From contig OZ024744.1 in NCBI GenBank assembly GCA_964016885.1, forward strand, positions 28,586,108 to 28,650,107: DNA of 64,000 bases, given 5' to 3'. The stretch comes from Eledone cirrhosa (Eukaryota > Mollusca > Cephalopoda > Octopoda > Eledonidae). The notes beneath the pieces are model-generated. The model saw only the letters and a list, made by a program, of their open reading frames with translations. It did no database searches and was not told the origin of the DNA. Position 1 is the stretch's first letter. Every line of letters begins with the position of its first letter. A program made the translations under genes and the position numbers. Of this stretch, positions 1 to 9,770 are shown in pieces.

Positions 1-2816
1 CCCTCCACTAATCCTCTATAGAACGCCGAGGTGGAGTTTCCACCGATCACATTGCCCGATTGGTCGAGGGCTGTGAGCGCCTGAAGACATTCCAGTCTCC
101 AGGCGCTCCCTCTCGGTCTTCGCTTGACCCAGGACTGCAGCTCCGTCAAGGAAACGAGCTGGGGAAAAACGCGTCTAGCAAACGGCGACCACACCTGATC
201 ACCGTCGAGGAAGAGGTGGAGATGTCGTAGCCTGAGCGCGTGCCTGCGCATCATCAGCCACGGCATGCCCAGCCCTCCACGTAGCGGGTGTTGACAACAG
301 ATGGACCGCCTGACCATCGGAGCACGTCCCTTCCACAAAAAGCGAAAGAGCAAACGCTCCAGCGCAGTCAGGCGAGGCTTAGGACAAGGTACGACGGTTA
401 GGCGGTAGCAGATGACAGACGCGATGTACGCGTTAGCCACCTCCGCTCGACCTTTCAGGGATAGCTTCCTCTCCGCCCATTTCTGGGTGAGAGAAGCCAC
501 CCTGCTCGTCACCTCGTCCCAGCTTTTGTCCGTCTGGAGGTCCGGACCGAACCAGACCCCTAGCAATTTAACCGGTCCGTCCGTCCAGCGCCCGACGACG
601 CTGTTGGACGGCATGGACCTGCCTCTCCAGGTGCCGAGCTGCAGGCCCACTGACTTTTCCTGGTTGATCATTGCTCCTGTCACCGCTTCGTATTCTCTTA
701 GTGTAGTGCCGATCGCCTCGATGTGTTTGGCGTTCGACACCACTACGGTGACATCGTCCGCATATGCTGACACGGATCTTCCGCATCCTAGTTCGCGCGG
801 GACTCCCCTCAACGTCTCCAGTTTGTGCAGTAATGGCTCGAGAGTCAATACGTACAAGAGGGACGAGAGGGGACATCCTTGGCGGACCGAGCGCATGATG
901 TTGAACGGTTCCGACAGGTGACCGTTCACTCTCACTACAGAGCAGATGTCGCTGTGCATGTCAGCGATCCAGCCTCTGAAGACGGGCCCAAAGCCAGCCG
1001 CCCTCAGGACTGCCGCTAGGTAACGATGGTCGACCCTATCGAAAGCTTTCGACTGATCTAAATTGATCAAGGACCCACCCGTGCCAGGTTCCCTAGCTAC
1101 CCTCTCTACGATGTATCGCATGAGGTGGAGGTTGTCGTGGATGGATCTGTCGGGAATGGCGCATGTCTGCGCCTCTCCCACCAGACCACCAACGACAAGC
1201 GCCAACCTCTTTGCTAGCACCTTGGCCAAAATCTTAAACTCTGTGTTTAGCAGAGTTATGGGCCGGAAATTGTCTATGTTATCCCCCTTGTTCGGATCCT
1301 TTCTCAGCAGTGCCACCGCTCCTCGGCTCACAGAACTGGGAATTCTCCCGTTCTGTTGCCAGTTGCAGTAGACGTCCGCCAAGAGGCCTCCGAACAAGTC
1401 TGGCATCTGTACGTAAAGTTCATAGGGCAGACCATCCAAACCAGGCGATTTACCCCTTGTGCAGCCAGTCATTGCCTCCCGTACTTCAGCGGCTGTTATC
1501 GGCTTTTCGCAACACTTCGCCTCAGTGGCCGAGAGCCGCGGCAGTCCGTCGAGGTAGACACTAAAGTCCATCCCTCTACCCGGCCCACCGCTGCCCCCGA
1601 ACAGCTGAGCGAAGTGTCGCTGAAAAGCTTCACACATTTGCCCGGGATCGAGTAGCATGCGCCCGTCGTGGTCCACCAAAGACCGGATCGTGGCTTTGTT
1701 GCCACGACGCGCCTCCGCCACTCGGGCCCATTGCACGGCTTTCGTCCCCTCGTGTCTGAGAGCACGCACCCTTGCTCTGACAACGCAGCCTTCGTGCTTT
1801 GCATTGAAGAATTGGTCAAGGGCCAATTTCGCCGCAAGCACGTCGGTCGCAATGCCTTTGCTAAGCGCCTCGTCTAATTTTCTAACTAGTTCTCCCTCTG
1901 CTCTATTTTTCTCTATTGCTAAAGCCTTACTAAACCTAATCGATTCTATTCTAATCGCTCTTTTCAGAGCAAACCACCACTTGTTGTTGACGATGGCCCC
2001 CGTCAATGCCCGCTTAACTAGTTCGCTAATCCGGTCTCTGTAGGCCTTGCGCGCTGGTAAGGACGCGTTTAGCTTCCAGTAGCCGGGTCCTCGTCTATGA
2101 AGCCTATCTAAGTCAAGCACACAGATCACGAATTTGTGGTCCGTGTAGCTGACTATCTTGAATTGTGGACAGCCTATGCTAGACCTATCTATTTCCCTAC
2201 AAAATACTCTATCTAGATATGATCTGGATGACCCTATGCGGTTTGTCCAAGTCCACATTGGCACATTCGGGAAATCCAATCGGTACCTGTCAGACAGTTC
2301 AAAACGCCTGAGCAGGTTGGTGAGGCTCTTGCACCCTCCACCCCTATCCGCTAATCCCACACAGTCCCAGCGTGCATCTAAGATCCCGTTCCAGTCGCCC
2401 ACTAACACTAAAGAGCGGGACGTTCCAAGAAAGGTCTCCAGACGCCGGAAGAAATCAGGCCGCCCTGCTCCTGTCGGGGCATAGACGGCCACTAGCCTGA
2501 AAGCTTGCCCGTCTCCGCTGGTCACATCCAGCACCACCAGCTTACCCTCTGGGTCCAGGAAGATGGCCTGTATGGCGAGATCCAAACCTCTCCGAAAAAG
2601 CACAGCAACTCCTCCACCCGATCCAGGACGGCTGGGAGATGCGTACACATCGTAGCCGCCGAAGATCGGTGCGAAGGCCCGTGCTTCGGAGATTCTGGTC
2701 TCGCTGATGGCCACTACATCTATGTTTAGTGACCTGAGGTCGTTGAGCAGGTGACCCTGCTTCCATGACGACCCCAAGCCACGCGCATTTATGCTGCCTA
2801 TTCTGAGTGAGGTCAT
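1..2816 (-). CDS. ORF2: endonuclease/reverse transcriptase, open to window edge (partial)
   Basis: The ORF starts at the ATG at 2816-2814 (MTSLRIGSINARGLG) and I see no stop in its frame down to position 1, about 938 codons. The first 235 or so residues are an exonuclease-endonuclease-phosphatase type nuclease: SINARGL, AISETRI, GDWNGIL, TWTNR, SYLDRVF and YTDHKF. The RT follows with FRPITLLNTEFKIL, motif A LDQSKAFDRVDH (about residue 586), motif B QGCPLSSLLY and motif C YADDV (about residue 685), so the catalytic aspartates are present. It would nick DNA and copy its own RNA at the nick. A glycine-codon region near 2605-2625 that lost one G in the two plus-strand copies is in frame here. Only the C-terminal CCHC region lies outside the window. 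Could be a live element; expression is unknown. Confidence 0.85.
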   Translation of the reverse strand, partial: MTSLRIGSINARGLGSSWKQGHLLNDLRSLNIDVVAISETRISEARAFAPIFGGYDVYASPSRPGSGGGVAVLFRRGLDLAIQAIFLDPEGKLVVLDVTSGDGQAFRLVAVYAPTGAGRPDFFRRLETFLGTSRSLVLVGDWNGILDARWDCVGLADRGGGCKSLTNLLRRFELSDRYRLDFPNVPMWTWTNRIGSSRSYLDRVFCREIDRSSIGCPQFKIVSYTDHKFVICVLDLDRLHRRGPGYWKLNASLPARKAYRDRISELVKRALTGAIVNNKWWFALKRAIRIESIRFSKALAIEKNRAEGELVRKLDEALSKGIATDVLAAKLALDQFFNAKHEGCVVRARVRALRHEGTKAVQWARVAEARRGNKATIRSLVDHDGRMLLDPGQMCEAFQRHFAQLFGGSGGPGRGMDFSVYLDGLPRLSATEAKCCEKPITAAEVREAMTGCTRGKSPGLDGLPYELYVQMPDLFGGLLADVYCNWQQNGRIPSSVSRGAVALLRKDPNKGDNIDNFRPITLLNTEFKILAKVLAKRLALVVGGLVGEAQTCAIPDRSIHDNLHLMRYIVERVAREPGTGGSLINLDQSKAFDRVDHRYLAAVLRAAGFGPVFRGWIADMHSDICSVVRVNGHLSEPFNIMRSVRQGCPLSSLLYVLTLEPLLHKLETLRGVPRELGCGRSVSAYADDVTVVVSNAKHIEAIGTTLREYEAVTGAMINQEKSVGLQLGTWRGRSMPSNSVVGRWTDGPVKLLGVWFGPDLQTDKSWDEVTSRVASLTQKWAERKLSLKGRAEVANAYIASVICYRLTVVPCPKPRLTALERLLFRFLWKGRAPMVRRSICCQHPLRGGLGMPWLMMRRHALRLRHLHLFLDGDQVWSPFARRVFPQLVSLTELQSWVKRRPRGSAWRLECLQALTALDQSGNVIGGNSTSAFYRGLVE

Positions 2817-2850
2817 GTTTAAATAGAGTGGAAAAGATGGGAAAGACCAC

Positions 2851-4940
2851 TTACCGTACTTTTGGTAGAGGAGGGATGGTTTTTACATCCCTTTTCACTT
2901 GATCGTCTGGTGAAGGGACCGTTGAATCGTCCCTTCGGCTGGTCGTCGGCTCTTCTAAGAGAATGTCTGAATATACTCTTCGATTGATGGTTCCTCCTAG
3001 GTCCCTGAAATCACCAACTGCGTTGGGGAATTTCGTTTTAATGTTTGTGTATTGTTTCTGTGCTATTTTTAGCAGTCTTATGTTAGTTGGCGTTTTGATT
3101 GGTGCTAGTATTATGTAGTCCTGTTGTGAAATGTCTGTGTGTTCAATTATGTAAGTCATTAGTTTCTTGTTGTGTGTGTTTATTGCCGTGCATTTGTTTT
3201 TCTGGGGGTGGGGTGTGGTTCTGCTATTTTCTTGTCGTTGTTGCTGGGTGTGTGTGTTTTGTTGTTGTGTTTGCGATGTTGGTGCTTGTGGTGGTGGTGT
3301 TGAAGGTGTTGTTGGCGGTGGGGTTGTCGCCGGTGGTGATGGTGGTGCTGGTGTGGGTGGTGATGGTGTTGTTGGTGGTGTTGCTGCTGTGGGTCTCTTT
3401 GCAGTAGACTTTACCCTTTTCTCATTTCTTTCCTCCCTTTTCAAAGGCGACGATGCGCTGCTTCTGCGTTTGTGCCTTCTTGCGACCTTTTGCCATCCCT
3501 CTCCCACCTCACACTCCATGTCTGATTCTGTAAGGTCGGGGAGGGGTACCAGCTCCATTCTTTCACTTGTTGTTGTTGGTGATGTTTGCACTGGAGTCTC
3601 TGTTGCAGCTGCATTTGGTATTGCTGTTGTTGTTGTTAATATTTCCACTGCTGCTGCTGTTTTTGATTTCCGTGGAGTGGGTATGGGTGCCACGGACCTA
3701 TCGTTCCTGGTTGCCGCTTGTCCTGTTGCTGGTAGCCGTGGAGCCGGATTCGGAAGGAGGGGGGTTTTCTCCTTTCTCAGGGTCTTCTCGTTGCAGAAGG
3801 CCCTGAGGTGAGTCTTCGATCCACAGCGAAAGCATTTCGGGCGTTTGCCCTCAACACTTATGGGCAGTTGAGTGCCGTTATCGAAGTCTATCACATCCGG
3901 GATAGCTTCGATGCACTCCTGGTTGGTTTGGATTAGCATCTCAATGGAGGAGCCGACCCAATCTTCTCTTACTTTTTTCTGTACTTGCAGTACAGTTGTT
4001 TTGATTCCGACGAGGACAGACGCGGCCAGCCAAGAAGGGGTCATTCCGGGGGGGACGTGGGTCAGTTTGACCCTCACAATTTTTTGCCCGCAGTAGGAGG
4101 GCACCAACACCATTTCCTCGCTCCTTAGGGTCACTACTGATTGGGCCTTTGCCTCCTGGGGTGTGGCAAAAAGTACGTCTACGGTGGCGTATTTTTTGCC
4201 TCGGGTGATGTGCGTTTTCCTCTGCCACACAGACCCCAAGGCTTTTTGTATTTGGGCCTCTGTGGCTCTTTCCACCCTACGGGATTTTGTACTTACTGTA
4301 CGGTACGTGACCGTACAGTGCTCTTGGGTTTCGAAAAAATTTTCGCTGCCTTGCAGATTGCTCGGTGTCCGTTCTTTGTCACCATCTTCTTCGCTTCCTC
4401 TAATTCCTCATTTGTTATGAGGATTGTTTCCAAGTTTTTCGCAATACCTGCAAATGAGATTGGTTTTTCTCTGCTGTTGTTGTTGTCGTCAGAGCTGCTG
4501 GTACTTTTGTTGCTGCAGGTACTACGACTACTGCCTCCGCCGCTGTTGCTGTGGTTGTTGTTGGTGTTGCTGCTGCTAATGCTGTTGTTGTTTATGCTGC
4601 TGGTGATGCTGTTGCGGCTGCTACTGTTGTTTTCATTGTCACTGTTGCTGTTGTTATAACGGCTGCTACTGCTATTATTCCTGACGTCAGACGAATGAAC
4701 TGGGTTTTCGTATTTCCCGCACACCTGTTTCGTCGCTGTCGTCGTCGTCGTGGAGAAACCTTGCACGCTTTGCACGAGACTTTTCTTTTCTTTCGTCGCT
4801 TGCGAAAGAGAAGGGAGGGAGAGAGACACATTTAAAGAAGGGAGGGAGAGAGACAATCTTCTCTCTGCTGTAGTGATGATTGAGGAAGAAGAAGACGGAA
4901 TGAGTGGGAGTGACGTATGAAATTTCTTTTTGGTAGCCAT
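2851..4940 (-). pseudogene. ORF1: CCHC-knuckle RNA-binding protein, one frameshift
   Basis: Two overlapping frames make up one ORF1. The upstream part begins at MATKKKFHTSLPLIPS (about 4940) and runs through a Ser/Asn-rich low-complexity stretch. The downstream part runs from about 4335 to the TAA at 2853-2851. The frames meet in an A/T homopolymer near 4330-4340, where a single base separates the frames. The downstream part holds LVPSYCGQKIVRVKLTHVPP and a zinc knuckle CFRCGSKTHLRAFC (C-x2-C-x4-H-x4-C, about 3795-3840), then a Thr/Pro-rich linker and a C-terminal conserved block. By family role it would coat the element RNA. The frameshift may be real or a homopolymer sequence error. ORF2 starts 34 bases after the stop. 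Confidence 0.75.
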
Positions 4941-5153
4941 GTTTTTTTGTTTAAAATGAAATTTTGGGTACAAAACCCCAATAACTGGTTATTTAACCCC
5001 GAAGGGCCAAATAACGGACAGAAAGACCCCTCTCACGAGGAGGAGGGTGTCTTTATCAACAATTTGGTTCAAGTTTTAAACAATTTACAATTGTTTTAAC
5101 GGTTAAAAATTACTATACCTTACAGAGCCGAGCCTCCGTCAACCATGGCATTC
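4941..5153 (-). other. 5' leader of E1
   Basis: The stretch lies upstream of ORF1 and carries short inverted segments (an 'accccaataactggttatttaaccccg' type region around 4975-5000) and AT-rich sequence. It shares no obvious identity with the 5' leaders of the copies at 20.37 and 26.32 kb. The boundary at 5153 is set by the start of the (AAT)n run. Confidence 0.45.
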
Positions 5154-5335
5154 AATAATAATAATAATAATGGTTTCTTTATTGGCCAAAAAGGCTAACA
5201 TGAAGAAAAACATTACAGACGCACAGGACGATACAAAGTGGGTTTTAACCGTGTAAAAAGGTTATAAAAGACAGAAACGTGTAAAATAAATGAAATTCAA
5301 ATAACAAAAATTCCCCAATAAGGGGGATGCTTCTG
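5154..5335 (-). mobile_element. 5'-truncated Tx1-like 3' UTR fragment with (ATT)n tail
   Basis: Read on the minus strand it begins with a 'ccttattggggaattttt' block, continues with a 'cgtcctgtgcgtctgtaatg' block and ends 'ggccaataaagaaacca' plus (TTA)n. The same order of blocks ends the copies at 26.1-26.27 kb, 32.03-32.18 kb and 39.47-39.67 kb. No coding part remains. Its tail touches the 5' end of E1, giving a head-to-tail pair. Confidence 0.75.
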
Positions 5336-5338
5336 ATA

Positions 5339-5351
5339 ATATATATGTATG

Positions 5352-5385
<34 letters not shown>

Positions 5386-5412
5386 TGTATGTATGTATGT
5401 ATGTATGTATGT
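5339..5412. repeat. (ATGT)n microsatellite
   Basis: About 74 bases of near-perfect tetranucleotide repeat, directly at the edge of the dispersed repeat that follows. Confidence 0.95.
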
Positions 5413-5962
5413 CAGGTCACCAGTTGGTGCTACTGGTAACATGTATCCCAGTACAACCTGTCTCATGGTCGGGTCGTTGGCGACTAAACTGGCAACCCCA
5501 CCAAGGTTTCTTGGTGAGGAGGGTGACTTTGGACATCCTGCAGGACTAAAAACAAACCTGTCAAAGGGCAAAGGAGCTCTTAAGAGTCAATGGCCATCCA
5601 AAATCACCGGGAGAGATGACCCCTTAGCCTTTGTCAAGGCAGAATTCTAGGAGAAGGAAAACACTGATATAACACCTGCAACCCTGATGGTATCCAATGA
5701 TGTTGACTTGTTCTTCTTTTTGGTACATATCATCTTGGTTAAGAGAGTGGGACTGGCTTTGTGCAGTGCCTTTGCTCACTATAAAAGCTTCACAGCACAG
5801 GCATTGCTTTATATCTGGAGATCTCTCTGCACTTGTCGTCACATGGTACCATGGGCCCAGCACTATGTGTCAATAATTGTCAAAAGTGTAGTGTTTGTAC
5901 CAGAGTTTTCAAATCGCTGGCTGAACTAAAAAGTCACACTCGTTCAGCGCATCCGTAGGGGT
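5413..5962 (+). repeat. Dispersed repeat with a C2H2-finger-like coding relic
   Basis: The segment is related to the minus strand of 40260-40680: both have a block about a 'ggttgccagtt'-like motif, a 'ccttagcctttgtcaaggca' type block and a following 'gatgttgacttgttcttctt' block. In both places a tetranucleotide (ATGT)n/(ATAC)n array sits at the same end. At 5875-5960 the plus strand reads CQKCSVCTRVF then LKSHTRSAH, a C2H2 zinc-finger pattern (C-x2-C-x12-H-x4-H). This may be the N-terminal finger of a decayed retroelement ORF; I cannot identify the family. Confidence 0.55.
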
Positions 5963-6485
5963 TCTCCTACATGGATATAAAGTAGTGGCCGTACTCGAAA
6001 ACGAGTTGGCAGCCACCATGTATGTATGTATGTAAGTATGTATGTATATGTATTAAGAGAGAAAGAAAGAGGAGAGAGAAAAAAGAGGGAGAGATAGCAT
6101 GATGGAGCGAGTGTGAGTGATTTTTAGATAGATAGATAGAGGGTGAGGAGAATTGACACAGATAAGGTAAAATGCAAAGAGACTAACATACAGGAACGAT
6201 GACGTTTAGACGGTTAAGAGTCATTGATTTGTACATAGAAACACAAAGATGGTAACACGAAGTGGGCAAAAAACTCCGTGGTCATCAACTATCTGTAATG
6301 AGCATACATGGTTTCAACACCAAAAAAATATACTGCTGGTCTATTTGAAGTCACAGCGTGTAGTATCAAGTTAGTTAAACACTGTCCTTGTGTATTCTAA
6401 TGGCTGTCGTAGTGCAAGAACGCAGGCATGGACAACAAAGTATTAGCTTCGATTTGTATAAATCTGATAGACTAGTGTACAAGTA
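5963..6485. other. Spacer with short (ATGT)n and purine-rich runs
   Basis: Holds a short (ATGT)n array at about 6018-6054 and GA-rich sequence at 6056-6110. No gene or recognisable element seen. Confidence 0.5.
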
Positions 6486-6910
6486 ACATTAGATGACGTA
6501 GTCCTAGCTAAACTGTGGCGTCTGATTAAAAGAATATGTGAGATGTTCGTAGCTAAAATATCTTGGATGACAGCTGAACTGAAGGTAATCAAAGCAATAG
6601 AAATAACAACTGAAAAACAAAGCAGTGACACGTTAGATAACATAGTCCTAACTACACTATGGCGTCCGAAAAAAAAAAGAGTACGAGACATGGTCATAGA
6701 TAAAACGTCTCTTGATTTAAAGTTTGCTGGATCATGGCTGCCTGGATAATAATCAGAAACAACAACAACAACAAAACATAAGAATATCTGCAGTTTTGCC
6801 ATGAAGAAACATTAAATAATGTAGTCCACTGTGGTATCTGAATAAAAACATATTCGTATGAGATACAGTTAGAGGTAAAACATCTTTTGATCATGTCTGC
6901 TAAATCAACG
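6486..6910. repeat. Diverged tandem repeat, three units
   Basis: Three units begin near 6486, 6630 and 6809. Each opens with an 'acattagataa' variant followed by 'gtagtcct', a 'tgtggcgtctga' variant, an 'atgagacat' variant and an 'aaaacatctttga' variant. Units are 140-180 bases apart and much diverged, so this is an old array. Confidence 0.6.
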
Positions 6911-6942
6911 CTGATCTTGTGATAAACTACGATAACAACATT

Positions 6943-7162
6943 GGTTTCTGATTTAGGCACAAGGCCAGAATTTTGAAGGGAAGGGGAAAGTCGATTAAAT
7001 TGATCCCAGTGTATTACTGGCACTTTATTTTATCGACCCCGTAAGGATGAAAGGTAAATCTAACCTCGCTGGGATTTGAAATCAGAACGTACGTAAAAGG
7101 CCGTAATTATATGCCGTGAAGCATTTGGTCCGACGCTCTATCGATTCTGCTAATCCACCGAG
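6943..7162 (-). mobile_element. Cephalopod-type tRNA-derived SINE, minus strand
   Basis: Read on the minus strand: 'attagcagaatcgatagagc' (tRNA A-box side), a degraded B-box-like segment near 7075, the conserved 'cgataaaataaagtgccagt' block and a '...ggccttgtgcctaaatcag' end. A 'gatcaatttaatcgacttt' type insert before the end matches the variant at 43.77-44.0 kb. Confidence 0.8.
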
Positions 7163-7244
7163 AGTTTTAGTAACAACAACATCAACAACAGCAACATCAA
7201 CAACAACAGCAAGAGCAGCAAGAGCAGCAGCTTTAGAAGCAGGA

Positions 7245-7385
7245 ATCTTCTTCTTCTTCTTCTTCTTCTTCTTCTTCTTCTTCTTCTTCTTCTTCTTCTT
7301 CTTCTTCTTCTTCTTCTTCTTCTTCTTCTTCTTCTTCTTCTTCTTCTTCTTCTTCTTCTTCTTCTTCTTCTTCTTCTTCTTCTTC
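7245..7385. repeat. (CTT)n microsatellite
   Basis: About 140 bases of uninterrupted CTT/GAA. It makes long Phe, Glu or Arg pseudo-ORFs that are not genes. Confidence 0.97.
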
Positions 7386-7905
7386 CTGAGAGGATCGTTG
7401 GGCCAGAGTCATCAAGCACTCCTTCCAGCGGCTCCTGTCAGAAGCAACTGTCTCCAACTGATCCGGGTGGATACCCAAGTGAGACCAGCCAATCTCATCG
7501 ATAGTATCCAACTATCTTGCTCCAGTTCTGCCCCTGAGTCTTCTACAAGTTGGTTTTGTCTGTAAAATATGTCCAACAATTCTTTCCTGAGACATTCTAG
7601 CCACATGTCCATAGTATCAGAGCTGTGATCTCTCAATTCAGAGAAGTAGCAGCTCTATCTGGAGTGACACTCTTTCGGTCATTACCAAAGATTTATGACC
7701 ATAGGTAAGGGTTGGCACAAAAACGAATTGAAGGTAGCAGAGTTTGGCTTTTACACCTACCTCCTTCTTCTGATTACTGAATGCTGAAGCTGGCTCATTA
7801 CTGTCCCAGCCTTTTCAATTCTTGCTCTTAGTTCAGCCTCTTGCCTTCCATCACTCGTGAACACGGACGCGAGATACGTGAACTTATTTACCTGCTACAG
7901 AGGAA
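7386..7905 (-). pseudogene. Relic of a non-LTR retrotransposon RT C-terminus
   Basis: Minus-strand pieces keep the order typical of the post-RT region of RTE/CR1-like ORF2 proteins: KFTYLASVFTSDGRQEAEL, then a short gap, a diverged 'GHVARMP' type block, then RWLDTIDEIGWSHLGI and VASDRSRWKECLMTLAQRS. Frameshifts and stops break it. The (CTT)n array grows directly out of its 3' end. Clade is uncertain. Confidence 0.65.
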
Positions 7906-8005
7906 TCGACTGGCTAAAAAAGATTGATCTTCTCTGAAAATAAAATATATATGAATGTATCTCCTCCCTGATATTTTATGCCATCAGCCAAGGGGAGTGG
8001 GAATA

Positions 8006-8392
8006 TCTTTATATATATAAAAGCGAGGATGTGTGTGTGTCTGTGTACAACTTGGCATGCATACGGCTTTCACAATTACCAACTGAATTTGACCAAATTT
8101 TCTGTGCACGTTGCACAGATCGATAGGATTGTCACATCACAATCATTTTTCAAATCGACCCACGTTGAGCAATAAAACATCGATATATAAATTATCGGTA
8201 GAAAAATTGATGTAAGGGAGATAACAAACTTTATTGACCTTATAAAAAAGGGAGATAACCTTTTCACCAAATACATTGAAGACTTCTGCTTATTTTGACA
8301 GGTTGGGGACAAATGATGTTCTTCTTTTTCTTCCTAGCTGTATATTCTTAGCATAATTTCAAACCCCGAGCAACGCCGGGTAAATCTGCTAG
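8006..8392 (+). mobile_element. Short non-autonomous Helitron
   Basis: The segment starts with TCTTTATATATATAAAAGCG directly after an A and ends with a GC-rich hairpin (cccgagcaacgccggg, 8365-8380), nine spacer bases and CTAG (8389-8392) followed by T. A 5' TC, a 3' hairpin then CTRR, and insertion between A and T are the hallmarks of Helitrons. At 387 bases it has no Rep/helicase and would depend on an autonomous partner. Confidence 0.8.
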
Positions 8393-8399
8393 TCTCTTA

Positions 8400-8745
8400 T
8401 AAAGCCCACTTCAACGACTCAGTAGAAAGAGAGAGAGAGAAAGAGATAGAGATCCACCCCCAAGTCATTGGCAGCTGGTCTCCGATCATATGACATTACA
8501 CACTGCCACTCCTTAACCCTTCATGTATCTACATTCCCACTCTGTCCCACCCATACATTCAGTGTCACAGTGAAGGTTATCTTCACCACCACCACCAATA
8601 TCACTAGGTGCACTCACATATATACATGCATATCATCACACATATTTGCATACACACGCAGCACACATACACACACACATATATATGTATATATGGACAA
8701 TGTATACTATCCATCTCAAAGTACTTGTCCAGGTTCTTCACATCA
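8400..8745. other. Unassigned spacer
   Basis: A short GA run at about 8425-8450 and CA-rich sequence; no gene or element recognised. Confidence 0.4.
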
Positions 8746-8950
<205 letters not shown>

Positions 8951-9159
8951 ATATGTATATGCACGTATCAGTTTACCGAACATTTATTGTAATGCTCGGT
9001 TTGTTTGTTTGTAAACAAACAACCCGAATTACGCTGTACAGTGTTCAGGCAACCACGTCACCTTTTTGTTCAACACTGACACATGTATGTATACATACAT
9101 ACTTACATTTAAGTAACTGCCGTACTAAGAGTGAGAAATGAAATTTCGTTTCATTCTAT

Positions 9160-9162
9160 TCC

Positions 9163-9229
<67 letters not shown>

Positions 9230-9334
9230 CATATACATATATATATACATATATATGTATAGACACACATATACATATACATATATATATATATATATAC
9301 ATATATATGTATACACACACATATACATATATAC

Positions 9335-9364
<30 letters not shown>
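9160..9364. repeat. (AT)n, (ATAC)n and (GT)n compound microsatellite
   Basis: (AT)n at 9164-9218, imperfect ATAC-type repeats to about 9345, then (GT)n to 9363. Confidence 0.93.
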
Positions 9365-9365
<1 letters not shown>

Positions 9366-9371
9366 AGTGAG

Positions 9372-9710
9372 TTCTGGTTTCAGTTGAGGGTAACCACAGT
9401 AAGGAACTCAATACAATAGTAGAGTATATACAATATTAAATATAGAAATGGCTTCTACATTCTTCATTATAACCTCATAAGTCGACTTTCCTGATGATTT
9501 CCTTCGAATGAAACAGTTCTAGTCCTGTATAAGCCATATATATATAGTAATAATAATAAATGTGAAGACTAAAATCCAAAGAGGGCTCGATAAGGATAAA
9601 TATATATCAAATATATAAGAACCGTAGAGCAAATATTTATTAAAATAACATTAATGTTTAAGCAAAGAATCGCTGCTTTCACCCTTAACGGGATCTTCTG
9701 TTATTTGAAT
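9372..9710. repeat. Terminal repeats of a PLE-like family, two adjoining modules
   Basis: 9372-9535 matches 56635-56750 in its 'aaccacagtaag', 'atatagaaatggcttct' and 'gtctagtcc' type blocks, and contains CTGATGA (9491-9497) with GAAAC at 9510. 9547-9710 matches 55588-55745 closely ('aaatccaaagagggc', 'gaaccgtagagcaaat', 'cccttaacgggatcttctg'). Both pairs are likely pieces of terminal repeats; the family name is unknown. Confidence 0.6.
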
Positions 9711-9770
9711 ATATATATATTTGACTTACTTGACTAATTTTTATTGAACTTCTATTTCAGAAAATAACAA

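Larger units (their letters stand above)
1..5153 (-). mobile_element. L1/Tx1-like non-LTR retrotransposon E1, 3' end beyond window
   Basis: This is a minus-strand retrotransposon made of a 5' leader, an ORF1 with a CCHC knuckle and an ORF2 with an apurinic-like endonuclease and a reverse transcriptase. ORF2 is close in nucleotide sequence to the plus-strand copies at 20.4-26.3 kb and 26.3-32.2 kb, while ORF1 and the 5' leader are strongly diverged from them. By alignment to those copies about 200 ORF2 codons plus the 3' UTR lie left of position 1. The 5' end abuts an (AAT)n run at about 5153-5171 that is the tail of another fragment. The clade call rests on ORF2 motifs such as FRPITLLNTEFKIL and the two-ORF plan; it is an inference without a phylogeny. 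Confidence 0.85.

Noticed and set aside
3099..3811. Val-rich or Gly-rich plus-strand frames over 3.1-3.8 kb
   Set aside because: They are antisense to the Thr/Pro-rich linker of ORF1 in E1.
7233..7511. Open frame with a long poly-Glu run
   Set aside because: It is the (CTT)n microsatellite read on the minus strand joined to an RT relic; not a gene.
9491..9530. Hammerhead motif at 9491
   Set aside because: CTGATGA and GAAA are present but I cannot pair a stem I next to the core; probably an eroded copy.
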